From the NCBI GenBank assembly GCA_963573315.1, contig OY752151.1, positions 1,240,001 through 1,304,000 on the forward strand: a stretch of 64,000 nt of DNA, written 5' to 3'. This DNA comes from Entomortierella parvispora (Eukaryota > Mortierellomycota > Mortierellomycetes > Mortierellales > Mortierellaceae). A program made the position numbers and the translations under genes. A model generated the notes under the pieces. That model saw only the letters and a list, made by a program, of their open reading frames with translations. It searched no databases and was not told the DNA's origin. This document shows positions 34,441-46,100 of the stretch, in pieces. The first letter of the stretch is position 1. Each line of letters opens with the position of its first letter.

Positions 34441-36794
34441 CTAGTAGCCAGCCGCAATGCCGTGCTTACGAGAGTCACTGGCCGCAGAGATCGCACCATC
34501 AGTCTCGCGCATCACCGCTTGGACCTCTGCCTTGGCCAATGCAATATCTGATACCGTCACGTTATGGCCTCTCGTGCTGAGGAACCGGACCTTTCCCTTT
34601 GCGTAGCCCGACTCGATATCAACCACATTCGGCATGAGCTGATGATGCACCCGGGGAGCCTCAATGGCCTGCATGACGTTAAGATCATAGTTGTAGACAT
34701 TCAACATGGTCTGCAGCACCGACGTTACGATCCTGGACCCACCACTGCCTCCGACCGCCATCTCAAACTTGCCGTCTCTCTCCACGATCGTTGGCACGCA
34801 CGAGGACAAGGGTCGCTTTCCAGGCTCAGGATAGTTGTAGGGAGAGGGCTGTAGTCCAAAGGCATTGGCAGTTCCAGGGATTGAAAAGTCATCCATCTCG
34901 TCGTTCAAGATGACGCCGGTCTTGGGATCAATGAGCTTGGATCCAAAGACCAAGTTCACCGTCGAAGTCAACGCCACGGCCATATCATCCTGATCCACCG
35001 TCGACATGTGGGTCGTTCCATGGTTCTCAATAGGCTCCCAATGAGGGTTATAGTACTCGACAGGGAACGTGTGCGCGTCAGAGATGTTGGCACGGATTAG
35101 TCCTGCAGTGTCTTTGGACAAGATGCTCTGGATCTTGGCCGCGAGATCCGTGTAGTCAGGATCGCCGAGTTCGGTTCTTTGGGCGTACCCAACTATATTT
35201 TTCAGCAAGATAAAAAAAATCATGATGAATATCCTTGATCACTCACTGGATGGCGCATCTACAGCACAGTTGGGACTTACACTTCATGGCCTCGACAAGA
35301 CGGTGAACTTCGATATCTGCATTCTGCTTGACACGGCCGAAATCATAGCGTTCCAAGATGTTGAGAATACTGATCAGGACAGGCCCGCTGGTGGGTGCCG
35401 GTGTGGTATAGATCTTGCGTCCCTGGTAATATCCAACCATGGGTTCCTTCAGCAATGGCTCATATCCTTTCATGTCCTTCATGGTCAAGATACCTCCGTT
35501 CTTTTGGATATGATCCACCATGCTCTGAGCGATAGGTCCCTTGTAAAAGGCATCAGCTCCCTCCTTGCCAATGGTCTCCAGCGTATTGGCCAAAGCCTGT
35601 CTTTTGATCCACTCGCCTTCCAAGAGGATAGTGCCGTTTGGTGCAAAAATCTCGGACCACTCGGGATCTGTCTCCATCATCTTCTTGTAGATGCGCAAAC
35701 GCTTTGCCAATTCAGGTCCAACTGCCCAGCCCTCTCTCGCCATCTTGACCGCAGGGGCAAAAAGCCTCTCCCAGGACAACTTTCCGTGTCGCTTGTGTGC
35801 CAGTTCCAATCCACGGATCTCGCCTGGAACGCCAACAGAGAGACCACCAGTCTGGGCAAGGAGAGGATCCTTCTTGTACATCTTTGGGTAAGCACCTGCT
35901 GGGGCCGTCTCTCTGAAATCAATCACTTCGACGGTACTATTGGGTAGACGGATCGTCATGAAGCCACCGCCACCAATACCGGCCGAGAACATATTGACGG
36001 TTCCGATGCAAAGGCAGGAGGCGATGGCGGCGTCGACGGCGTTTCCACCGTCCTTAAGGACTATGGTACAACGACAGGAGAAGGGTCGTCAGTCACCTCA
36101 CCCATTTCAATTGGACCCGTGCCCTCGCAGGTCAGTCAGAGACCTGCATAGAGTTTATTGCGCAATTTCTCTCGGAAACAGCGCACACGACGGCTAACAT
36201 TCCCACATACAACAGACGCAAAGACAGGAAAAAAGGGTCCTCCCTCCCATTCCCGTGATGCCCCAACAGCTTCTGCTGCCTTGCCTCACCTTGGACTCCA
36301 ATCTCTGAGCAGTGGATCTCTTCTGTAGCTACTGCGCCATGCTTGGCCTTGACGAGCAGCTGCGTGTTTTTATCCTCTGCTAGTGCACAAAGCAAGAATG
36401 TTAACGAACAGGGTTAACGTCGCTGCATCGATCCTCAACCTCACTCTCTATCCTTTTCCCTTTTCTCTTCATCAGTCAACCTACCAGGAATACCCCCAAT
36501 CTTATGGACAAGAGTGATTCCCAGGGCCACCAACAACAGACCAGAGATCGTCGTCAGCGAGATGATAATCTTTTTGCGTGTCTGATCAGATACGGATCGT
36601 TTGCCACCACGCTTGCCGCTGTTATTGTTGTTGTTTGCATTGGACTGGGAATGGGCCGAAGGTCGACGATGACCCCCAAGAAGGGATGTAGTCTCTTCAG
36701 GAGCTGCGCCGTTGTCGAGCAAAGGTCGACTTTGGCCTTGTTCTGCCGACGACAGCGGATCAGACCGGCCGTTTCGATGTGAGTTGTTGGCCAT
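34441..36794 (-). CDS. GGT: Gamma-glutamyltranspeptidase (membrane-anchored)
   Basis: Four exons join from ATG 36794 to stop 34441. The N-terminus is cytosolic and Asn/Ser-rich, followed by one signal-anchor helix (IIISLTTISGLLLVALGITL), making a type II membrane protein. The heavy-chain region includes GAVATEEIHCSEIG, LKDGGNAVDAAIAS, GGGGFMTIR, IDFRETAP with the substrate-binding Arg, and the FGYAQRTELGDPDY block. The light chain starts at the catalytic Thr in GTTHMSTVD, exposed by autocleavage before that Thr. Later come SSCVPTIV and VGGSGGSRIVTSVLQT, forming the gamma-glutamyl pocket. The enzyme cleaves glutathione and other gamma-glutamyl compounds outside the cytosol or in the vacuole. 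All key residues are intact. Introns keep frame, for example joining VEAMK to FGYAQ near 35280–35190. Confidence 0.95.
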
Positions 36795-37541
36795 TAACGG
36801 TTACAAGATACTGGTAAATAGTTTCAAAGGGTAAATGCAGACGGTTGGAGGGAGCTACTGGAGAAGAGACGGGCGAGGAGGAGGAGGAATGTAAGCGTGC
36901 TGTGGAAGAAGGAATGTCAAAGTAAATGCAACTCTGAGGAGGATGGGCTGCTTGAATGTACAATGAGGAGAGGCCCGCAGATGGCGAGAGGTGGATAATG
37001 GCGAGAGTGGGTCTGGAAGTTGGGAGAGGCAAGGAAGGGAAGCAAAGAACAAGAAGAAGAGGAAGAAGAAGAAGAGGAAGAGGGTGTGGAAGAAGATGAA
37101 AAAGAACCAAAAAAAAAAAAAAAAGGTTAGCGTGCCTGACCTGCGGACCTGCAGCTGGGAAGAGCACAAGGGGATCCAACGCGGGAAAACTGCAGCTGTG
37201 CACTTCCTTTTCTGGACCCGATGTTCACATCCTCGATTTGTCATTTGCCATGTTGGGGAAGGAGACGCCCCCCCTCCCTTCCTTCCTCACGTTTATAACA
37301 TTATTCTCAATGAACCGATGCTGACCTATCCCCCTTTGTGTGTCCTCCTTCGTGTGTTCTCCTTCGTATGTCCTCTCTCAACATGTATCGATTTGCAGCC
37401 ACCATAGTCAGCTCGCAGCTTTGGGCAAAGATGAAAAAAAATAAAGATGATGCAGTCGCACATTGCATTTGTATTCGGAAACCAACGAATAAACTATGGG
37501 CGGTATTTAGGGAATGGTTTCTCCAGGGCTGGCCCATCAAT
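36795..37541. other. Intergenic, upstream of GGT and 3' of UBC9
   Basis: A purine-rich stretch (AAGAAGAAG runs at 37049–37100) ends in a run of A near 37110–37125; it is CT-rich in the sense of GGT. No gene or structured RNA is seen. Confidence 0.6.
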
Positions 37542-38826
37542 CTAGGGTGCATTTTCCTTGGCCTGCTGTCGCACACGCTTCTCGTAGCTGACCTTGTCCT
37601 TCCTACATTGGCGGATATAGTCACGTAGACAAGAAATTAATTAGCTCCTAAATCTCATAACTCAAATGTCGCGATTGTCGAGTCTGGACTCATAGCGCAA
37701 TACATACTTGAACATGACATAGGCCTCGGATTGAGCCGGACTCTCTGGGTTGGGGTCATTGAGGAGATCCTGGATGCCCAACAAGATCTAAAGAGCGAGA
37801 CAGAAGAAACTTTGATCAGACACCGAATTGAGCCCGATGGATCTTTTCCTTAGTCTCTTCTTGGATACAACCTACCTGCTTGATGGTGATGGCTGGCTTC
37901 CATCCCTCTTCCTCGTTCAAGATAGATAGACAAACGGTTCCTGAAGGGTAGACGTTGGGGTGAAAGAGTGGGGGGACGAATTTGCCTATTCAAAGATGGT
38001 CTCCAGTTAGAGCAATGTCCAATGCCCATATCTCCTGTGCCACATTCACCATTTCGCCTGTCCGCCCTCTGCTAGGCCCTTTCTGTTCCTGGGACATACA
38101 CTTTGGAGGTTTGCTGGGATAATCTAAATACAACAGAGACATGAAAGGCAGAGACGTGTTAAGAATGGCAACAATGAAATCCTGAGCTTTAAGAAACAGT
38201 TCCAGAGCACCCTCCAAACTGTGTTCGCGAGTATATACCTTCAGGGAAAGTCATGCTCAGCTTGTAGACGCCATTCTCCCAAGGAGTCTGAGTATCAGAG
38301 GTAAGCAAATATCATTTAGCATGTTTTTTTCATTGCTCCATCCATTGGTCATCAAAACCATCCTTGTACTGGTCCATGACAAAACATACGTTGGGCTTTC
38401 CAGGAATGCCGACCTGCCATGTCATCAAGTCGAGTGTCGAGTCTGCCTTCTTCTCAGGTCTGGCATAGAACCCCTAGAGGACATTGACAATAAGAGAGAA
38501 TTAGATCATCAAGAAAAGAAAAAATGGTGGCGTAGCACATGCATGGAAACTGTTGTCCATTTCGTAATAAATACAACTTTGAACCATGACAACAACGTCG
38601 ACTGCGCCTCGCCCTTTTAGTCAATTCTCTTTTGTCTTTGCCAGTTTGCTCCAGGAAGCAGAGGCATCATAGGGCACAAGCGAGCATTGTTGTTGTTCAG
38701 GACCAGGCACAGCAGCAAGATGCATGCTCGAACATGGAGGCTAAAGGCAAAAGGACTTACATATGGGTGGTCCTTTCTCCATTGCTTGCGCTCTTCAGCA
38801 AGACGACTCCTGCAGATTCCAGACAT
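37542..38826 (-). CDS. UBC9: SUMO-conjugating enzyme E2 Ubc9
   Basis: Six short exons from ATG 38826 ([20 protein letters not shown]) to stop 37542 give about 158 residues, the normal length. After the first intron the protein continues [60 protein letters not shown], then [20 protein letters not shown] with the HPN motif and the catalytic Cys. It ends [20 protein letters not shown]. Near-complete agreement with fungal and human Ubc9, including the basic N-terminal helix that binds SUMO, makes this secure. It takes SUMO from the E1 Aos1–Uba2 and conjugates it to psi-K-x-E lysines. One intron splits the Cys codon of PPKC (38098/37985 region), consistent with a phase-1 junction. Confidence 0.96.
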
Positions 38827-39325
38827 TGTGATGGGATGGAGATGGACTTGTTGTTGCGAGGTGACCGAGGGAATGAAGGTGCAGTGGAGACGAGACGAGA
38901 AGAGGTGGTGCCTTGTTGCAGAGGAAGAGCAAAAAGAGATCCGTGACTGCGGTTAAGGGGCCTGGACCTATTCCTGCGCCCGCTCTGCCGCCTTGCAACT
39001 GAGACATGACATGTCACGGGCACTGCCTGTCGTGCACAGAGAGAGGACAGAGGGTGAGAGTCCAAGAAGGGAAGGAATGAAGGGTCCTCTCTTTTTCTTT
39101 CCCGCCAAAAAACCCTCTCTCACACACAGCCCTTTCCTCTCTCGCTCGCCCGCTCCTCTTTGCTGTATGTTTACCCCCACCTCCCTCGCCCAGTCCTCAG
39201 CTTGCTAGCATCCGCCCCACCCTTCCTTTTCCCTTTCTCTTTAACATTCACACAAAAGCACATACTCAGAGTGAGAGAGAGACACACCAACGACAAAAAA
39301 GCATAGCCAAGAAGGGCTTTGTTCA
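38827..39325. promoter_or_regulatory. Divergent promoter region between UBC9 and the acidic-protein gene
   Basis: These 499 bases separate two outward-facing starts. CT-rich sequence at 39085–39250 precedes the rightward gene. No credible ORF or RNA gene is present. Confidence 0.5.
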
Positions 39326-41162
39326 ATGAAGCTGTTCAAACTCGACTTTGGGACAAAGGACCGTTACCGACGCGGTCTGGCCGACGATGGCCGCACCCAT
39401 CCCCATGCCCGGGCTAACCGATCGCCACAGTCTGAAGTACGAGTGGAGGAGTGCAACGTTGCAGCAAAAGACAAGAAAAGCTCCATTCCCAAGAGGACTG
39501 ATCAACTAACGTCCAAAAGAAAAATATTTCTTTCTGTAGGCAGCAGCAGTGGCGACGTTCCATGACCCCCATCACCACGCGGCCTCTCCTTCTTCACCCT
39601 CTGCCCTCTTTTCTGCCTACGCATCCTCTTCTAGCGCCCACGATGAGCCCATGGAGCAGTGGAACCACATTGGCTCTGCTCCTCTAGAAGTTGCCACCGC
39701 CACTGCTCGTCCTCTGACTCTAGGCCGTTTCTTTAGCAGAGACTATTCAGACCACGAGGACGAGAGCTCGAACGATGGGTATGTCTCTTCATCATCTTCT
39801 TCCTCCGTCGCTCCTTCCTCCTCACATTCTTCCGATGACGATGACAGCCAGGATGAAGACGTGGATATGATGGGTGGTGGTGGAGGCACCGGAAGTGGAG
39901 ATGGTGGAGAGTACGCAAATGACGACGATCCTCTAGAAAATGATGCTTCCAGCAGCGGTTCTGGGGACGACGATGACAACAGCGACCATGACCATCGCAA
40001 GAATCGGTTCGCCAATCGTCACCATCGACACCATGGTCTCGTTGACTATTACCAAGGACGCCACGGTACGGGCGAACACGGAGGCCTTTTGCCCATTGCA
40101 CCTGCGCCGGCCATCGCTCCACTCACTGATCGAGAAGCACTGGAACAAGAGGCACGAGAACGCCGATTGGAGCGGGACCGAGCCAAGAGACGACAATCCT
40201 TGAACGGTAGTCAACCGCCACCGTATGTTATTTCCTTGAATCTATCTTCTTGCTTTCGGTTGGTTGCAGTAGACGAGGGTCATGTCATGTCCCCCAAAGT
40301 TAACACTTGATTTTATTTGATTTTATTTTCTAGTGCCCCAAGGAGGAAAAAGAGAAAAAAGGCCAAGGATCTGCGAAAGCAGGTCTTGCTCAAGAATGCA
40401 CAGAACCTTCTTGATTGACTTGATGACAGCGATGACTTGTCAACTCCGATTTTGACTAACGAGCTGATGATGGATTTGATTCGAGACGAGGCCGAGAAGG
40501 AACGAATGCGAGCTGGATACGATACATATACTTATGATGATGACGATGACGATGACGATGAAGATGAGGACGACGAAGACGGAGATGGGGAGGAGGACTA
40601 TGAAGCAGAGGATGACCTTGAATTCGAATACGTCTATGACAGGGACCATGATTTCGAAGACGAGGAAGAGGAAGAGGAAGAGGAAGAGGAGGAAGAGGAG
40701 GAGGAGGAGGAGGAGGAGGAAGACGACAGCGACGAGGCTGAGAGTGAAGAGGAAGATGGGACTGAGTATAATTCAAAGGCAAGCGAAATCACTGAAGTCG
40801 AATCAACAAAAGACCAAGATGAGTACGAGGACGAAGGGGATGACTATGACTATGGGACTTACTACCACAGCGGCCATGGTCAAGGTGATGAAATGGAAGC
40901 GGAAGAGGAAGGTGGCCACCGATACAGTCTCCATTTTGATCAGGAAACGACTGTCGACCCCGTCGCCTACATCCACGCCAACGTTGACGCCATGGTGGAC
41001 ACGGCTTACTCTGCCAGTGATTACAACTATTACTATCATGACAGTCAAGATCTACCACAGCAAGATATTATTACATACACAATTACTTCCTCGACAGTGC
41101 CTGTCGTTCAATCCACGTCCATGCCCATGGTCTATCACACCGACTCGTTGGATCCTCCATAA
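39326..41162 (+). CDS. Acidic low-complexity protein of unknown function, with two possible C-termini
   Basis: Exon 1 is 39326–39436 (MKLFKLDFGTKDRYRRGLAD) and exon 2 is 39540–40222, rich in Ser, Asp, His and Gly and ending in a charged helix (DREALEQEARERRLERDRAK). After this the structure is ambiguous. With the acceptor at 40333 the frame reads a basic NLS-like stretch (PRRKKRKKAKDLRKQ), then NAQNLLD and TGA at 40416–40418, giving 292 residues. The same frame stays open beyond that TGA to 41160–41162, encoding SDDLSTPILTNELMMDLIRD and then very long Asp/Glu runs. An alternative acceptor (AG at 40428–40429) skips the stop and preserves the phase, giving 508 residues. The presented span includes both. 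No known domain is seen; acidic histone- or ribosome-chaperone-like proteins look like this, but that is only analogy. Confidence 0.65.
40416..40418 (+). other. In-frame TGA between basic and acidic parts of the preceding gene
   Basis: TGA follows NAQNLLD and is followed, in the same frame, by CTT GAT GAC and 241 further open codons from 40437. The context TGA-CTT resembles but does not match the TGA-CTA readthrough context. See the gene entry for the splice alternative that avoids it. Confidence 0.8.
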
Positions 41163-41183
41163 GCAGTGCTTTTTTTTTGTTTA

Positions 41184-41189
41184 AATAAA
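41184..41189 (+). terminator. AATAAA signal after the acidic ORF
   Basis: An AATAAA lies 22 bases after the stop of the long acidic frame (41160–41162) rather than after the upstream TGA, which supports an mRNA that includes the acidic region. Confidence 0.5.
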
Positions 41190-41291
41190 TTTTAAAACAA
41201 ATAATCCATGGACGCGAATTGAGTTTTTGAATATTTTATTACGGTTTATAGTACAATGCAAAAGGATGCGAGATTGTATGAAAAAAGTCCT

Positions 41292-43131
41292 TCAGTACTT
41301 GGTGATGGCATACTCAGCAACCTTGGCGACACGAGCAGACTCGTTGATAGAAGGACGGAGCTTGCGGGGCACGTAGTAGTAAGAAGTCAAGCAGAAGAGG
41401 AAGAAACCGAAAAGACCGATGCCAGAGTAAGCCCAGCCCTTGGTGCCATCAGACATACCGGCGTTAGTGAAGACGGGTTCAAAGATCATGATGAGAATGG
41501 AACCGAGGGAGGTGGACAACAACCAGAAGGAAGTGGAAACGGCACGGAACTGACGACCGGCTTCGATGTAGGTGAACTGGACACCGGTGGGGGACATGAA
41601 AGCCTCACCGAGGGACAACAAGAACCATTGAGGGAACTGCAACCAGGCAGAGTAGCACTCCTTGCAGTAGGTACCATCGTAATCCTCAGCGTTGGCCTTG
41701 GAGCGACCCGAAGACAAGAAAGCGTTCTCGATCATGGGAGCCAAAGCGGCAGAGACGGCAAAAGAGACGACAATGAGGAAGAAACCAACGGCCATACGAC
41801 GCTGAGGGCTGAAGTTCCAGCCGCGACGGGTGCAGAAAGGGTAGACAACGGCGGCCAAGAAGGGAACGATCACGATAATCAAGATGGTGTTGATGATACC
41901 GAATTGGGCAGACTGGACGTAACTCTTGTTGGGGTCGGTACCGCCAAAGATGGCACCGTTCATGTAGTAGTACTGGTTGGACCACTCGTTCGAGTTCTGG
42001 TTATACAACATCCAGCAGAAAGCCATGGGGATGACAACGGGGACCAAGACAAGACCGAAATCGCGAACTTCCTCCAGGAAGACACCACCATACTCCTCCT
42101 CAGCAAAGTTGAGCCAGTGACCCTTGGCAGCGCGCTCCTCAGGGGTGGCGGCGCTGTGACGACGAGCGGCCAAGAGGGTGGCCTTGACGGCCTTGAGGGG
42201 CAAGAATTCGCCCATAGGGGGGACGATACGGTAGAAACGGTGACCAGCAGCGAAGACAGCCAAGGCGACAATGAAAACCAAGGTAGGGAGGAGGAAGGCA
42301 CCAGAGTAGCAGTTCGTCTGACCATAGCAATGAAGCTTGGTCAACTCGGGGACGATGAACTGGGTCAAGAGACCACCAATGTTAATGGCGACGTAGAAGA
42401 CGTTGAAGAAGAAATCCTTTCCGGCCTCCTGGGAGGGCAAGTACTGATCACCACCGTGAGAAGAGACACAGGGCTTGATACCACCAGTACCGATGGCGAT
42501 AATCAACATGGGCAAGAAAGTGACAAAGTTGGAGACGGTTCCGAGAGGGCCGAGCAAGTTGGGGATGGCAAAGACGGTGACCAAGATCATACCGACCATG
42601 TAGATTAAAGAGAAGGTGATGATGGTCCACCTGAAGAAGAAGACAGAGAGAGAGAGAGAGACAGAGAGAGAGAGAGTTTGCCATTAACGTTAGCTATTGC
42701 GAAAAAAGTTATCGCGTTAACCCGGCTTCCTGTTCTCCCTGCACAAAATCTTACCATTTTCCGAGGAAAGAATCAGAAAGGGCAGCACCGATCAAAGGGA
42801 AGAAGTAAGCCAACATAGTGAAGGCGGTGGAGAAGACCTTGGCGTCGACTTGCGACATGCCGGTGACAGCACGAAAGTACTTGTTCAAGTTGGGCTGCAC
42901 ACCATAGTAACAGAAGCGCTCACCAAACTCGTTGGGCAAAATGAAGTAGACGGCCTTGGGCATCCTGTTGGGGTTAGCCATGAGCTTGGCATCCAACTCA
43001 GCGTTGAGGCGCATCTCGAGCTCGAGGAGCTCCTTCTCGTGGTCGGTCAAAAGATCGATGGCGGTCATCTCAATCTTCTCATCGTAGATGGGGATCTCCG
43101 AGATATCGATATCCTGCTTCTCACCAGACAT
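41292..43131 (-). CDS. POT/PTR2-family proton-coupled peptide transporter, copy 1
   Basis: Exons 43131–42755 and 42630–41292 give 571 residues. A cytosolic N-terminus with a charged helix (HEKELLELEMRLNAELDAKL) precedes helix 1 with the proton-coupling ExxERF motif in NEFGERFCYYGV. Helices follow throughout, with the PTR2 signature region GTGGIKPCVSSHGGDQY, and QFPQWFLLSLGEAFMSPTGV in the late helices that form the peptide site. POT transporters import di- and tripeptides with protons at the plasma membrane. Paired Cys residues occur in loops (CYGQTNCYSG; YCKECYSAW) and could form disulfides. Codons are strongly biased to C-ending forms. The stop is tail-to-tail with the acidic gene. It is a close paralogue of the gene at 58082–59890, with the same length and intron position. 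Confidence 0.95.
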
Positions 43132-46100
43132 TATGGAAAGCGGGTATGTTGGGAAGTCGTGGGTAGGAGTGTGAAGAGAGGGTTAATAAAGAGGTAGACA
43201 GCGGAGAGAAGAGAGAGGAGGTGAGGGCCGAGGACTGGACGAGCGATAGAGAGGAAGGGGAAGGAGTTTGCACTGAAGAACCAACAACAAAAAAAAAAGA
43301 AAAAAGAAAAAAAGAGAGGACAGAGACTCGGTTCTTATAGTAACTGGGAAGTGGGGCTTCCCGAGCAATCGGTCGTGAAGAGAAGACTCTGCCCCTGGTT
43401 TGGCTGGGCCACTTGAGTTTACATCTATTTGTGAATAGAATAGCGAGCGGTACGCGTGAGGAATACGGACGCCATTGAGATGAACAACCAGCGAGAGAGA
43501 GCTCTTTGCCTTTGGGCCGTTCGTCTGTTGTGCAATCCTGCTGTTATCATTATTATTGTTGTTGTTTGGCGCTCTCATTTGCTGGCCTAGTTTGCACTTT
43601 GAATGTGCTGTTGATTCAGGATGTCACCCAATGAGGAACTCTGACCGCCGGCCGTATCTCCCTTTTGGGGCACAGGGGTCGTCGTGTGGCCCTCACTCTG
43701 CCCGTTCAGGCGGAGGACGCCTCCTGTATTACCTTTAGCGAGAGTGCGATCGGGGTTCGATTACTTTTTTATCTCGCATTGTCCCATTGGGTAATAGCGC
43801 GTCTGCTCCACCAAAGTTGCCAATCGCCCAATGAGGGGCGAGTGTAGATCTGGCCAGTCAGTGCTGCTTATTTTGTTTTTTTGTTCCACATCTTCATTTC
43901 AATTTGAGGGTGGGTCTAGTCCCCTCGATGTGTAGAGAAAGAAGAGCTGGGCCCGGGGTTCCTACTCTTTTTGTCTGTGGGTAGCTCGATGGTTGGATCC
44001 TCATGACTAGACTTTGTTTTGTGTTCGCGGTACAAATAAGCTGGTACCAACGCCCAAACCAACAGTGACAAAAGAAATTCTCCTTAGAGGGCGTGAGAAG
44101 GTGCTTTTAGAACGAGCTTACTCCTCAGTCGCATTGGCGCAGCATCCTCTCGATATGCCACCAACCAGAAATTGCTCGAGAAATCCCTTCGGCCCAAGAG
44201 CCTTCTTGACCACTGGCGCTTTGGCGCTGTTCTATCCGGAGGTAACCGGCCATGCCTTTTAGCCAGAGAGCCTTCTTGACCATTGGCTCTGTTCTTATCA
44301 AGTCATGCTTCTGCTGCATTGATCTCGGCAGATCATCCAGTTGGTCAACGGCAAGTGTCGGAATTACTTTCATTCGGTCAGTTAGTTATCACTTGCATCA
44401 AGTTTCACATCGCGTCCCCGTAGATCGTTGGCATCCCCGTAGATCCAACATCACCTCTACATGGATTATTCTCACGATACTTTTCACCTCTACATTCTAC
44501 AAAAGGCCTGATCAGGTCGACTCAACATCAGTTGCAACCCTCATTTTTCATGGCCAATGGACAATAGCCACACAGAGAAACAAAACACAGAGACAATTGA
44601 CAAAGTTTATATCCTGTTCAAACTTCAATACGGACGCCAATTGAGATTCATAAAAGCCCGGGGGGGGGGGATCAAAGTCTCCGTAACTCTCCCACACTCC
44701 AGAACCTGGGTTCAGCCTACAATTGCTGTTGTCCTTTGGAAAACTCTCTCCTGCAATGACAGAAAAAAAACCAAAAGAAAAAAAAATCAAAAGTTGAAGT
44801 GCGTTAACGTTCAACTTTGAAGGAGAATTTTCCTCTTCTCTTCTTTGAGCCGCTTCTGGTCGTTCTGCGTTTGTTTTGATGCTGTTCGCTTGTTTGTTTT
44901 CAAAGTTCAAACACTTGTCAAAGTCAATGTACCCTCTTGGCTCTCATAGCCAAATGACTTGATGGTTTTCAAACTGATTTCCTCGTGCGGGTTGGTTAAC
45001 TTTACTTTTCTCTTCATCTCACGACTGGAAGTTTGAAACAGTGGTGTCCACAATGCACAACAAGCACTCAAAACCCTAAAAAATGGATCCTCAAGGACGA
45101 CTCAGGACAGCAAAGGAAAAAAAAGAAATCTGAGAAGCGGAACTCGCGTGTTTTGTACGAGTGTGCCGATCAATGGTTTTCCGATCACCTATGAATTCTC
45201 CGTGGAAAGGTGAACTTCTCAGAAGAGCCGGGGCAAGAAAAAAAAGTGCTTGAACTGGGTCCTTTTATTTTTCCATTTTCGAAGATTCGTACCTTCTCAT
45301 TTATGACGACGATGGGCCAAATCTTAGCCCTTTATCTGCTGGCAAAGGAGAAAACAATGAAAAGTGGTCATGGGTTGGTGCGCCAAGACAGACTAAGAAT
45401 CCTAAAAGCTAGGCTGAGGTTCTGAGTGGTTTGTAGGCTTGTGTCTTCTTTTCTTCCTTTCTTCTTTTCAGCAGGCCGAGAGCTCGGTGGAAGAAAAATA
45501 TCTCAAGTAACAGTGAGTGACACGATACTTGCAGGGAAAACAGAACGGGAATCACTTGATTAGATACTCTTGGAACCTACATCGTCCACAATTGGAGACG
45601 TGAGAAAATGTCCGTTGCACACGGACGGTTCAATTATGGCGTGGGCGTGGAGATACCAGGCTTTTGTTGTTGTTTGTTTAGTCTGTTTGTTTGTGCGACG
45701 CGGTCAAAGAGTACAACCTCTCAATTTCACCAAAAATTGGGTGCAAAAAACTCAAAATATCCCAGGGGATGATGGGGTTGTTGCTACACGCCAATAAATC
45801 AGTTCCCTGGCGCAATTGAGTGGGGGTGGGTGGGTTGCTTGGACCAGATGAAGACAATAGAAAAAGAGATGGAAGAGAACAGCCCTTAGTTGCAGCAAGC
45901 GAGATCAGGTTCAAAAAAGCAACAACCGCAACAAACAACAACAAACAACATCAATCAACAAACAGTTACCTTGGGCGTTTCGACGAGAAACGGACCTCAG
46001 ACAACGGTCTCGTCCTCAAGAAGCTGGTTTGTCATCATTGTCATCACCATGGTCTGCTCGGCACTCGTTGGGCGTAATTCTAGACAGCCTCCAATGGCGG

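Noticed and set aside
41256-42608. 450-codon plus-strand ORF opposite POT copy 1 (and similar minus-strand ORFs at 58493–59062 and 59186–59920)
   Set aside because: They are mirror images of the transporter frames, rich in Gly, Asp, Glu and Thr from reverse-complemented C-ending codons, with no domain of their own.
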